Shown in pieces: positions 24,869 to 33,317 of a stretch of DNA of 64,000 nt. The stretch comes from Holophagales bacterium. Its GTDB lineage: Bacteria > Acidobacteriota > Thermoanaerobaculia > UBA5066. A program made the translations under genes and the position numbers. The stretch lies in assembly GCA_016714815.1 (NCBI GenBank), contig JADKBZ010000032.1:62001-126000 (forward strand), given 5' to 3'. The notes under the pieces were generated by a model. That model ran no database searches, was not told the origin of the DNA, and saw only the letters and a list, made by a program, of their open reading frames with translations. Every line of letters starts with the position of its first letter. The stretch's first letter is position 1.

Positions 24869-26182
24869 CTACTCGAAGTAGCCGGTGACGTCGAGGACGA
24901 GGTGCGTCGTTCCGCTGGTCATGCCGGGTGTGACCGCGAGGCCGCCGTCGTTTCCGAGCCAGCCGACCGTGAGCGCGGCGCGGGTCCTCGCGGAGCGAAA
25001 GCTGACGACCTCGGTGCCGCTCGTCGCGGGACCCGATGGACCGACGCGGAGACTCCCCCGGGCTGTCGGGGTGACGGCGGTGACGTTCAGGGCGAGGGCC
25101 TCGGCGCTCTCCGGGATCCCGCAGGCGCCGCGGAGCGGGAACGTTCGCGTCTCGTTTGCCGGAAGCGCCGGGCCGCCGAGCGGATCCGCGGCGCGGCGCG
25201 TGTCGACGAGCCGGCACGGCGGGACGGGCCGGAAACGGAGCGGACGCGGGGCGCGGTGGCAGGTGCCCGAGCCCGAGTCGGCGGTGGAGCCGTCGGTGGC
25301 GACGAGCTTCCAGTCGTACGAGGAGGGGTGGAGCGTCAGCTCGAGGACGCCGAAGGTGCCGGTGAGCCGGACCTCGCTGTTTGCGACGGGGGTCTCGAAC
25401 GGGCGCTGGTCCCTGCCGCCCGTTCCGACGATGAACTGCCGGAGGCCGTGGAGCGCGTCTGCCGTCCCGTCGGGGCGCTGGGGCGCGAAGCGCTCGTAGT
25501 CGTGCTCGTGGCCGGCCAGGACGACGTCCGCACCCGCGGCGAAGAGCGCGTCCCAGAAGGCGGACTGCGCCGCGTCGCTGCCGTGCATCCCGGAGGAGAA
25601 GCGCGGGTGGTGCATCGCGGCGAGCGTGCAGGCGCCCGGGTGGGCGGCGAGGTCCGCCCGGAGCCACGTCTCCTGCGGCGAGCCGGCCGCGCAGCCGCCG
25701 GGGGCTCCGCAGTTCGAGTTCAGGACGACGACGTGCCAGGCGCCGAGGTCGAAGCTGTAGTAGCCCTTGTCGGGATCGCCCGCGGCCGCGCCGAAGTAGG
25801 TGAAGTATCCGGCGGCGTCCGCCGTGCCGTACTCGTGGTTCCCCACCACGGGCCGCGTCTTCGCGAGGACCCGGCCCCAGGAGGGGTGATACGAGAGCGC
25901 GAAGCGGGAGAGCGCGCCGTCCTCGTACTGCGTGTCGCCGAGCGGCAGGACGACGTCGGGGAGGCGGGAGACGAGGAGGTCGGAGGTGGCCTTCATCCGG
26001 CACTCGGTCGCGGTGCCGTTCCCGTCGTTGAAGCTCGGGCTCTCCGGCGCGCAGGCGATGTCGCCGGCGGCCGCCAGGACGGGGTCCACGGCGGGGGCCG
26101 GGCCGGACGCGGCGAGGAGCCCGGCGGCGAGCGCCGTCCGAAGGGCCTGCACCCGCCACGTTCGCCTCACGGACGTGAGCAT
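24869..26182 (-). CDS. Secreted calcineurin-like phosphoesterase with C-terminal CRLVDTR domain
   Basis: A 437-residue protein from ATG 26182 with a signal peptide (about 10-32, LAAGLLAASGPAPA). The metallophosphoesterase core shows all metal motifs in order: GDIA (about 40), GDTQYED (82), GNHEYG, MHHPRF and GHEHDYER. It resembles purple-acid-phosphatase-type enzymes that hydrolyse phosphate esters in the periplasm or outside. After about residue 310 it changes to the C-R-L-V-D-T-R domain (PVPPCRLVDTRRA to LVLDVTGYFE), shared with two other secreted proteins here and here forming the C-terminus. It converges on the membrane-protein gene. Confidence 0.85.
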   Translation of the reverse strand: MLTSVRRTWRVQALRTALAAGLLAASGPAPAVDPVLAAAGDIACAPESPSFNDGNGTATECRMKATSDLLVSRLPDVVLPLGDTQYEDGALSRFALSYHPSWGRVLAKTRPVVGNHEYGTADAAGYFTYFGAAAGDPDKGYYSFDLGAWHVVVLNSNCGAPGGCAAGSPQETWLRADLAAHPGACTLAAMHHPRFSSGMHGSDAAQSAFWDALFAAGADVVLAGHEHDYERFAPQRPDGTADALHGLRQFIVGTGGRDQRPFETPVANSEVRLTGTFGVLELTLHPSSYDWKLVATDGSTADSGSGTCHRAPRPLRFRPVPPCRLVDTRRAADPLGGPALPANETRTFPLRGACGIPESAEALALNVTAVTPTARGSLRVGPSGPATSGTEVVSFRSARTRAALTVGWLGNDGGLAVTPGMTSGTTHLVLDVTGYFE

Positions 26183-26248
26183 AGCGGCGTCCGGCGAAAG
26201 CGCGCAGCACCGCGCGAAGGAGGTGGGGCCTGCGCCTAGAATCGGCGG

Positions 26249-27820
26249 GTGACGCCGAGGCCGGCTGGAAAACGGGACGCTCCCCCGGCGCTCGGCGCCG
26301 CGGCGAACGCCTTCCGGGATCTTCTGCACGGGGTCCTTCTCCAGGCGAGCCAGGGATCCCCGCGGGCCGTCTTCCTTCGGGACCTCCTCCGCACGCTGCT
26401 CGAGTTCTCTCGATCCGACGAAGCCGCGCTGCGTTTTCCCGAAGGAGAGCGGGTCATCGTCTGCCGCCTGGGAAGGGGAGAAGGCGCCCGGCCGTCATTC
26501 GAGCTCCGTGCCGAGGAGGCCGGAAAGGGCCGGGCGCGCTCCTCCCGTCCTTCCGAGGAGAGGCGTCCGTTCACGCTTCGCCTGGCCCTCTCCCTCGGGG
26601 AGGAGGCCGCCGGGGAGCTGCGGCTCTCTCGCGCCGGAGGAGAGCCGTTCACGGAGGCGGAAGTCGCCCTGATCCGCGGGATCCCGGAGACCCTGAGCCT
26701 GGCGCTCGCGCACCAGCGCGCCCAGTGGGCCCTGCGCGAGCGGGTGAAGGAGCTGACCTGCCTCTACGGGATCGCGCGGGTCGTGGAGCAGGCGGGGCTG
26801 GCATACGACGACGTCCTCCAGAGGATCGTCGGGCTCCTTCCGTCGGCGTGGCAGTACCCCGACGTCACGGCCGCGGCCATCTCCTTCGGCGGCTACCGGC
26901 AGGCCAATCCCGGCTTCCGGGCGGACGCTCAGAAGCAGTCCGCTCCGATCGTCGTCCGCGGCGAATCCCGCGGTCTCGTCGAGGTCGTCTACCTGGAGGA
27001 GAAACCGAGCGTCCACGAAGGGCCCTTCCTGGCCGAGGAGCGGAGCCTCATCGACGAGGTTGCCAGGCAGGTGGGCCTCTGGGTCGAACGGCTCGAAGGG
27101 CAGGAGGAGAAGGCGAGGCTCCAGAGGCAGCTGCGCCACGCAGACCGGCTCGCGACGATCGGGCAGCTCGCCGCCGGCGTTGCCCACGAGCTGAACGAGC
27201 CCCTGGGAGGAATCCTCGGCTTCGCCCAGCTGGCGCGGAAGAGCCCGGGCCTCCCGGCGCAGGCCGACGCGGACCTCGAGAAGATCGTGAACGCCTCTCT
27301 CCACGCGCGGGAGATCGTGCGCAAGCTCCTGATCTTCGCCCGGCAGATGCCGGCCGCGAAGTCGAAGGCCGACCTGAATCGCGTCGTCACCGAGGGTCTC
27401 TACCTCGTCGAGGCGCGTTGCGCCACCGAAGGGATCCGGCTGGAGAGGGACCTCGACCCGGCTCTCGACGGGATCGTCGCCGACCCGGGCCAGCTTCAGC
27501 AGGTGTTGATGAACCTCGTCGTGAACGGGATCCAGGCGATGCCCGGCGGCGGGAAGCTGACGATCCGGACGAGGAACCGGGCGGGAGGGGTCGTCCTCTC
27601 CGTCGAGGACTCGGGTGCCGGCATGGACGAGGAGACCCTCCGGGAGATCTTCAACCCGTTTTTCACGATGAAGGAAGTGGGGCAGGGGACCGGGCTCGGA
27701 CTCTCGGTGGTCCACGGAATCGTCACGTCGCACGGCGGGACGATCCGGGTCGAGAGCGAGCCGGGCCGGGGCTCGCGCTTCGACGTCGAGCTCCCCCTGT
27801 CCGGTCCGGACGAAGCCTGA
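26249..27820 (+). CDS. Cytoplasmic sensor histidine kinase (GAF-like, HisKA, HATPase)
   Basis: A 523-residue protein from GTG 26249, without membrane helices. The N-terminal half contains one or two GAF-like sensor regions (about 40-155 and 165-285). HisKA has the phospho-acceptor His near 313 in GVAHELNEPLGG, followed by an ATPase domain with an N-box (MNLVVNGIQAMP), G1 (DSGAGM), F-box (FNPFFTMKEVGQ) and G2 (GTGLGLS). It should phosphorylate the response regulator 13 bases downstream. The signal is cytosolic and unknown. The gene is divergent from the phosphoesterase. Confidence 0.9.
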   Translation: MTPRPAGKRDAPPALGAAANAFRDLLHGVLLQASQGSPRAVFLRDLLRTLLEFSRSDEAALRFPEGERVIVCRLGRGEGARPSFELRAEEAGKGRARSSRPSEERRPFTLRLALSLGEEAAGELRLSRAGGEPFTEAEVALIRGIPETLSLALAHQRAQWALRERVKELTCLYGIARVVEQAGLAYDDVLQRIVGLLPSAWQYPDVTAAAISFGGYRQANPGFRADAQKQSAPIVVRGESRGLVEVVYLEEKPSVHEGPFLAEERSLIDEVARQVGLWVERLEGQEEKARLQRQLRHADRLATIGQLAAGVAHELNEPLGGILGFAQLARKSPGLPAQADADLEKIVNASLHAREIVRKLLIFARQMPAAKSKADLNRVVTEGLYLVEARCATEGIRLERDLDPALDGIVADPGQLQQVLMNLVVNGIQAMPGGGKLTIRTRNRAGGVVLSVEDSGAGMDEETLREIFNPFFTMKEVGQGTGLGLSVVHGIVTSHGGTIRVESEPGRGSRFDVELPLSGPDEA

Positions 27821-27833
27821 GGAGAGCAGCCGC

Positions 27834-29120
27834 GTGACGAAGGAAGAGACGCCCGCCCGGATCCTCGTCGTCGACGATTCGCCGTCGACGCTCGAGGTGC
27901 TCCGCCGCAACCTCGTGGACGAGGGGCATTCCGTCGTGGCCGCCTCGGGGGTCGCCGACGCGCTCGCCCTCCTCTCGTTCACCCCCGTCGACCTCGTCCT
28001 GACCGACCTGAAGATGCCGGGGATGTCGGGCCTCGCCCTCGTCCGGCACGTGAGGGAGAACCTGAAGGAGACGGAGATCGTCGTCATCACGGGCTACGCG
28101 ACGATCGGCGGCGCCGTCGAGGCGCTCCGGACCGGCGCGGAGGACTACCTCGCCAAGCCGTTCACCGACGAGGAGCTGCGCGAGGCGGTGGGGAGGGCGC
28201 TTCGAAAGCTCCGGGGCCGGAAGACCGAGGGCGCTCCGCCGCCGGCGGCCGTCCCGGGCCTCCTCGGCGAGTCGGAGGCCATTCGCCGCGCCGGGCGGGC
28301 GATCGAGCGGGCCGCGCCGTCGGAGGGGGGCGTGCTCCTCGGAGGGGAGGACGGGACGGGCAAGGAGCTCGTCGCGAGGATCATCCACCAGCGGAGCCCG
28401 CGCGCCCACGGCCCGTTCCTGTCGATGTACTGCCGATCCGTCGCGGCCTCGTCCCTCCACGAGGAGCTCCTCGGAGCGCGGGGGCGTCCGGGTCTCCTGG
28501 CGCGCGCCGCGGGCGGAACGCTCTTCGTGGCCGACATCGAGGAGGTGGGGGCGGCGGTGCGGGAGAAGCTCGCCCTCCTCGGCCCGCCCGCGCGACCGGC
28601 GCGGAAACAGCGGTCGACGTCGGCCCGCCTCATCGCCGCCACCTGCTGGGGGACGGGGCCGTCCCGGACGAACCCGCCGGTCAGCGGCGAGCTGTTCGAA
28701 GAGGCGATCTGGCTCCCTCCGCTCCGCGAGCGGGGCGAGGACGTCGTCATCCTCGCCCGCCACTTCGCCCGTCACTATGCCGGCGCGCTCGGACGCCCCG
28801 TCCCGGAGCTGGCCGACCCCGTCCTCGAGGTCTTTCGGAGCTACCCCTGGCCGGGAAACGTCCGGGAGCTGCGCGGGATCGTGAGGGACCTCGTCGCCGC
28901 CGAGCTGGCGAAAGTCTCCGTTCCCGACCTGCCGCCGCGGATGCGCTTCTCCGCCTTTCGCGACGCCGGCTGGAACCGGTCGCTCGCCGAAGTGGAGGCC
29001 GAGCACGTGAGGCGGGTCCTGGCGGCGGTCGACGGCAACAAGACGCGGGCGGCGGAGATCCTCGGGATCGACCGCAAAACCCTCAGAGAGAAGCTGCGGG
29101 ACCCGGAGCCGCCTTCGTAG
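27834..29120 (+). CDS. NtrC-like response regulator without the GAFTGA loop
   Basis: A 428-residue protein from GTG 27834, cognate to the kinase just upstream. The receiver is intact (VDDS, phospho-Asp in VLTDLKMPGMSG, Lys in YLAKPF). The AAA+ domain keeps Walker A (GEDGTGKE), but the stretch between ELLG and GGTLF is shortened to GARGRPGLLARAA, so the sigma-54-binding GAFTGA loop is absent. Walker B reads LFVADIEE rather than LFLDEIGE. A Fis HTH ends the protein (KTRAAEILGIDRKTLREKL). It probably does not remodel sigma-54 polymerase and may act on a sigma-70 promoter, as HupR-like proteins do. Confidence 0.85.
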   Translation: MTKEETPARILVVDDSPSTLEVLRRNLVDEGHSVVAASGVADALALLSFTPVDLVLTDLKMPGMSGLALVRHVRENLKETEIVVITGYATIGGAVEALRTGAEDYLAKPFTDEELREAVGRALRKLRGRKTEGAPPPAAVPGLLGESEAIRRAGRAIERAAPSEGGVLLGGEDGTGKELVARIIHQRSPRAHGPFLSMYCRSVAASSLHEELLGARGRPGLLARAAGGTLFVADIEEVGAAVREKLALLGPPARPARKQRSTSARLIAATCWGTGPSRTNPPVSGELFEEAIWLPPLRERGEDVVILARHFARHYAGALGRPVPELADPVLEVFRSYPWPGNVRELRGIVRDLVAAELAKVSVPDLPPRMRFSAFRDAGWNRSLAEVEAEHVRRVLAAVDGNKTRAAEILGIDRKTLREKLRDPEPPS

Positions 29121-29144
29121 AAGACCCTCCCCGGGAAGCCGGAA

Positions 29145-29174
29145 GGGCGAGGGGGCCTCGTGGCCCCCTCGCCC
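29145..29174. terminator. Strong stem-loop between convergent genes
   Basis: A 13-bp perfect inverted repeat (arms 29145-29157 and 29162-29174) around a TCGT loop lies between the convergent response-regulator and porin genes. There is no T-tract on either side, so it may be a bidirectional barrier or a GC-only terminator. Confidence 0.6.
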
Positions 29175-29195
29175 GGGTCGTCGAGCCCCCCGGTC

Positions 29196-30365
29196 TCAGA
29201 AGGAGTAGAGAGCGTTCAGGAGGAAAGTCGGCTGGGTTCCGGTGAGCCCGGCTTCCTTTTCGAAGACGTCGCGGCTCGACCGGTCGAGCCGCAGGTCCGC
29301 CCGGAGGACGAGCCCGGGAGCGACCTTCAGCTCCGGCGTGAGCGTCAGCTCCGAGAGGGTCTGCGGTGTCCCCGTGCGGACTCCCTCCGGGTCGTCGAAG
29401 ACCTCGGCGCGCAGGACGAGCGCAAACGAGGGGGAAAGGCCGAGGCGCCCGTAGAGGGCGACGCCGCCCCACGTCGCGTCCTGGCCGGGCCCGGCGGCGT
29501 TCTCCTCGGCCGCCCAGACCGCGTCGAGGCCGAGCGCCGAGCTCGTTCCGAGCTTCCAGCTCCCGACGAGGTTGAGAAACGTGCGGTTGTCCCCGTTCAC
29601 CCCCGCCCGCTCCGGCCCGACCATGAAATTGAAGGCGAGCGAAGCGTTCGAGGGGAGGGCGAGGGCCAGCTGGCCGCCAACGGACTTCGAAGAGTTCGAG
29701 TCCTTCACGTTGTCCCAGCCGTTCACGACCTCGACCATGGCCGAGAGCGTTCCCGAAAGGGCGTAGGTCGCTTTGAGCCCGGTGTGGCTCGCCGGCTCGG
29801 CGTAGCCGAAGAGGAACGAGCGCGTCGCGTTGTCGTTGTACCCGTCGTAGCCCTCGATCACCTCGTAGCCGCAGTGGGTCCCGAACTTCCCGGCGTCGAA
29901 GCGAAGGCCGCTCCCGACCGGCGCGACGTACGAGACCCAGGCCTGCTGGAGGTCGAAGTCCCCGGCCGTGCCGTCGTCGTCCCGGAAGAGGCCGGCGGCG
30001 GCGGAGACCCGGGGGATCGAGGCGCCGGCGACGGCGTCGACCCGGAAGCCCGCCTCGCCCGGGGCGGACGCGACCTTCTGGAGGACGAGCTCGGCGCCGT
30101 CGACCTTGATCGAGTTGTCGTCGAAGTCGAAGACGCGAAGCTGGTTCGTGCCGGAGGCGGGGCGGTTGAAGTTCCAGGACCAGCTCGTCGTGACGAACGC
30201 GTTCACGGAGACCGTCTCGTACCAGGGCCGGGGAGCGGCCGCTGCCGCCGCCGGTGCCGGGGCGGGCTCCTGTCCGAGGGCGATCGGCGCGAAGGCGGCG
30301 GCGAACGCCGCCACGCCGAGTGAGAGGAGAAAGGCCGCACCGCGGCCCCCCGTCGTCCGGGCCAC
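29196..30365 (-). CDS. Outer-membrane porin-like beta-barrel (BBP2-type)
   Basis: A 389-residue protein from GTG 30365. Signal peptide to about residue 32 (AAFAPIALGQ), an Ala/Pro spacer, then amphipathic beta-strands to a C-terminal LLNALYSF ending in Phe. Long strands with aromatic girdles (WYETVSVNAFVTTSWSW) match the outer-membrane beta-barrel BBP2/DUF1597 style. The start lies only 3 bases after the amtB stop, so the two are co-transcribed. It may let ammonium or another small solute reach the inner-membrane transporter. Confidence 0.8.
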   Translation of the reverse strand: MARTTGGRGAAFLLSLGVAAFAAAFAPIALGQEPAPAPAAAAAAPRPWYETVSVNAFVTTSWSWNFNRPASGTNQLRVFDFDDNSIKVDGAELVLQKVASAPGEAGFRVDAVAGASIPRVSAAAGLFRDDDGTAGDFDLQQAWVSYVAPVGSGLRFDAGKFGTHCGYEVIEGYDGYNDNATRSFLFGYAEPASHTGLKATYALSGTLSAMVEVVNGWDNVKDSNSSKSVGGQLALALPSNASLAFNFMVGPERAGVNGDNRTFLNLVGSWKLGTSSALGLDAVWAAEENAAGPGQDATWGGVALYGRLGLSPSFALVLRAEVFDDPEGVRTGTPQTLSELTLTPELKVAPGLVLRADLRLDRSSRDVFEKEAGLTGTQPTFLLNALYSF

Positions 30366-30368
30366 GGC

Positions 30369-31616
30369 TCAGACCCCTTCGAGGTAGGCGGACTCGCCGT
30401 GGATCGAGGCGTCGAGTCCCGAGCGTTCCCCTTCCTCGCTGACCTTCACGGGGGTGACCCGGTCGATCAGCCAGAGCATTCCGTACGTGAAGACGAACGC
30501 CCACGCCGACGAGATCGCCACGGCGAGGAGCTGGACGAAGAAGAACCTCGAGTTCCCGCGCAGGAGCCCGTCGACGCCCGCCGGGTTGAAGGCGGTCGTG
30601 GCGAAGATGCCGCTGAGGATGATTCCGATGAACCCGCCGACGCCGTGGACGCCCCAGACGTCGAGAGCGTCGTCCCACCCGAGCTTGTTCTTCAGCGCCA
30701 CCGCGTAGAAGCAGACGACGCCGGCGATGACGCCGATGAGGCAGGCCGTCGTCGGCGAGACGTAGCCGGCGGCCGGAGTGATCGTCGCCAGCCCCGCGAC
30801 GGCGCCCGTGAGGAGGCCGAGGAACTTCGGCTTCTTCGACGTCATCCAGTCCATGGCGAGCCACGCGATGGCGGCGAAGCTGCCGGCGAGGTCGGTGTTG
30901 AGGAAGGCGACGGCCGTGACGGAGTCGACCCGGAACTCGCTTCCCGCGTTGAATCCGTACCACCCGAACCAGAGGAGGCCGGTGCCGAGCGCGACGAGGG
31001 GGATCGAGTGCGGTCCGCGGTCCTCGACCTTCCGCTTGCCGACGTAGAGGATCGAGGCGAGGGCGGCGATCCCGGCGATGTTGTGGACGACGATGCCTCC
31101 GGCGAAGTCGAGGACGCCCCACTTCGCGAGGATTCCGCCGCCCCAGACCATGTGGACGAAGGGGAAGTAGACGAAGGTCAGCCACCCCGTCAGGAAGAGC
31201 ATGTACGCCTTGAACGTCACCCGGTTCGTGAAGGCGCCCGTGATGAGCGCCGGCGTGATGACGGCGAACATCATCTGGTAGGCGATGAAGACGATCATCG
31301 GGATGCCGTCGTTGATCGGGGAAGGCATCTGGAGGGTGATCCCGCGCAGGAACGCCCAGTCGAGGTTCCCGACGATCCCGGCCAGGTCCGTGCCGCTCTT
31401 CAGGTCGCCGCTGAAGCAGAGCGAGAACCCGTAGGCCCACCAGAGGACCGTCGTCCATCCCATGGAGACGAAGCTCTGGATCATGATCGCCAGGACGTTC
31501 TTGCGGCCGACGAGCCCGCCGTAGAAGAAGGCGAGGCCGGGCGTCATCAGCATGACGAGGCTGGAGCACAGCAGCATGAAGGCCGTGTCCCCGGTGTTGA
31601 TGGTCATCTGGGGCAT
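30369..31616 (-). CDS. amtB: Ammonium transporter, Amt/MEP family
   Basis: A 415-residue protein from ATG 31616, chosen over upstream codons because GAGGAG lies 8 bases before it. It has the eleven-helix Amt pattern, with N-terminal FMLLCSSLVMLMTPGLAFFYGG, the pore His of FAGGIVVHNIAG and the second pore His in DVWGVHGVGGFIG. It moves ammonium/ammonia across the inner membrane. No glnK (PII) gene is adjacent; instead a porin follows directly. A hairpin lies in its 5' leader. Confidence 0.95.
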   Translation of the reverse strand: MPQMTINTGDTAFMLLCSSLVMLMTPGLAFFYGGLVGRKNVLAIMIQSFVSMGWTTVLWWAYGFSLCFSGDLKSGTDLAGIVGNLDWAFLRGITLQMPSPINDGIPMIVFIAYQMMFAVITPALITGAFTNRVTFKAYMLFLTGWLTFVYFPFVHMVWGGGILAKWGVLDFAGGIVVHNIAGIAALASILYVGKRKVEDRGPHSIPLVALGTGLLWFGWYGFNAGSEFRVDSVTAVAFLNTDLAGSFAAIAWLAMDWMTSKKPKFLGLLTGAVAGLATITPAAGYVSPTTACLIGVIAGVVCFYAVALKNKLGWDDALDVWGVHGVGGFIGIILSGIFATTAFNPAGVDGLLRGNSRFFFVQLLAVAISSAWAFVFTYGMLWLIDRVTPVKVSEEGERSGLDASIHGESAYLEGV

Positions 31617-31948
31617 GTCATCTCCTCTGGAAGTCGCCCCGCTGGCCGGCAAGGCCGCCGTGGCGGGGACGGGCGGAATGAAAACGGCCCCGGAAGGTCC
31701 GGGGCCGTCGGGAGTGGGGGAGCGGCGGAATCTGCTGGTGGGGAAAAAGTACCCGCAAAGCGAGGAATTTCACCACGATAATGGAGTTCCCGTCAACGGA
31801 CGGGGAGTCGCCGGCGGTCCGCTGCGATGGGAAGACGGGCCGGCGTCAGCCCGGGCCGGGGCCGCGGCCCAGCCAGGCTTTCACCGCCAGCCTCGACCTG
31901 ACGCTTTCGTACTCCGGGATGAAGGGCGAGGTGGGCGGACCCGACCCG
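31617..31948 (-). other. 332-bp leader/intergenic region upstream of amtB
   Basis: No gene with good codon structure is seen. It contains the hairpin at 31684-31708 and must hold the amtB promoter. No sigma-54 -24/-12 pair with correct spacing was found, although amtB is sigma-54-controlled in many bacteria. Confidence 0.5.
31684..31708 (-). terminator. Intrinsic-terminator-like hairpin in the amtB leader
   Basis: Perfect 10-bp arms (31684-31693 and 31699-31708) around a 5-base loop. Read on the minus strand, the stem is followed by TTTT. It lies 68 bases upstream of the amtB ATG and 241 bases after the preceding gene's stop. It may end that gene's transcript or attenuate amtB. Confidence 0.55.
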
Positions 31949-33163
31949 TCAGTCCGGCGTGAAGGTCGCCGTCATCGAGCTGTATCCCATCAATGTGATG
32001 CCCTCTCCCACGTCCACGAATGCCTTGCTGTTGAGGTAGAAGACGGTGGTCGAGCCGGCGGCCACGGTGAACCTCCTGGTCGCGCCGACCGGCTGGTAGT
32101 ACGTGGCCGTCGGCGAGCTCGTGGGCAGGTACGCGAAGGTCGTATTGTTCAGGCAGGCCGAGGCCGAGGTCTCCCAGAAGAAGTCCAGCTCCGTGCCGCT
32201 TCCTCCGTTTACGTGGGTCATCATGACTTGCATCGCGGCGTTCGCGACGACCGACCCGGCGACCGGGGCCGTGATCGTCACGTACACGCCCCCGTAATTG
32301 GAGCACGTGGAGGCGGTCGGCCCCCCGGACGCGGACCTGAAGACGGAAAAGCTCTTCACCTGCGCCTTGTCGAACCGGCGGAAGTAGCCCAGGACGTCGA
32401 CGACCAGCTCCGCCGTGCTGACGTTGGCCCGGACGATCAGGTCGTACGTGCACGTCGTCATCGCACTGTTGCAGATCGGCTGGACGACGCCGTTGGCGAT
32501 GTTCAACCCGCCGACGGCCGAATAGTTGATGACCGAGGCGGTCGGAACGACCGGCACCGCGTTGTAGGGGTAGGCCTGCAGATGTCCCGCTCCCTGCGGG
32601 TTCACCGCGACGAAGTTCAGCACCGCCGCGGTGGCGTCGTCGGGAATTCCGCACCCGCTGGCGTTCCCTCCCTGGGCGCCGAAACCGGCGGCTCCGGTCA
32701 CCAGGAAGCTCCGGGCGCTGCCGGCCGCGATCGCCCCGCCGCCGAACCGGGTGTCGACGATGCGGCACGGTTCCACGGGCGTGTAGACGAGGTCGCTGGC
32801 GCTGTCGCCGATGGCCCTGGGCTCGGGGCCCGGGGCCGCAAGGGCCAGCGTCCCGACGTCCCCCAGGCCTCCGCCTTCCAGGAACTCCTCGAGGGCGCCG
32901 GTCGGGACTTCGAGCATTCTCCCCGCCAGGTAACCGCGGAGGGCGGGGCTCAGGGTCCGCCCGGCGGCCTTCTCGCGGGCCCGCAGGACGTCGGCGATCA
33001 GCTCCTGCCTGCGCGCCGCGTCGAGGGCCGCCTCGTCGGACGCCGACGACTGCTCGGCGAGGCCGGGCGGGCCCAGCGTGGAGCTGCGGACCTGGCCGAG
33101 GGAAGGAGTCGCGGCGAGCGCTAGGATCCCGGTCAGGACGAGGGACAACGACCGAGTTCTCAT
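31949..33163 (-). CDS. Secreted protein with central CRIVDTR domain
   Basis: A 404-residue protein: signal peptide (about 1-23, TGILALAATPSLGQ), a helical region (about 35-100), then the domain beginning YTPVEPCRIVDTRFG and ending AELVVDVLGYF (about 125-265). The C-terminal domain (about 270-404) is beta-rich with paired Cys (STCSNYG, SACLNN). No enzyme motif is visible. It is the third protein here with this domain, in the middle position this time. It is probably exported to the surface. Confidence 0.75.
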   Translation of the reverse strand: MRTRSLSLVLTGILALAATPSLGQVRSSTLGPPGLAEQSSASDEAALDAARRQELIADVLRAREKAAGRTLSPALRGYLAGRMLEVPTGALEEFLEGGGLGDVGTLALAAPGPEPRAIGDSASDLVYTPVEPCRIVDTRFGGGAIAAGSARSFLVTGAAGFGAQGGNASGCGIPDDATAAVLNFVAVNPQGAGHLQAYPYNAVPVVPTASVINYSAVGGLNIANGVVQPICNSAMTTCTYDLIVRANVSTAELVVDVLGYFRRFDKAQVKSFSVFRSASGGPTASTCSNYGGVYVTITAPVAGSVVANAAMQVMMTHVNGGSGTELDFFWETSASACLNNTTFAYLPTSSPTATYYQPVGATRRFTVAAGSTTVFYLNSKAFVDVGEGITLMGYSSMTATFTPD

Positions 33164-33317
33164 GTTGGCCTCCGTGTCGTTCCCTGTCCGGCGCTCCAGA
33201 CGCCGTTTCGACCCCGCGGGAACAACTCCCCGGGGGTCCGGTGAGCCTTCTGGCAGCGGCGGGCGTCTGCGGTCATTCTACCGGCGCCCCCTTCGAGGTG
33301 CCGAGGGGGAGCCGGTC

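Noticed and set aside
30399..31781. Long plus-strand frame opposite amtB
   Set aside because: Asp/Arg/Glu-rich antisense shadow of a clear Amt protein.
31617..31948. Sigma-54 promoter for amtB
   Set aside because: TGG and TTTGC elements occur on the minus strand but with spacing several bases too long for -24/-12 recognition.
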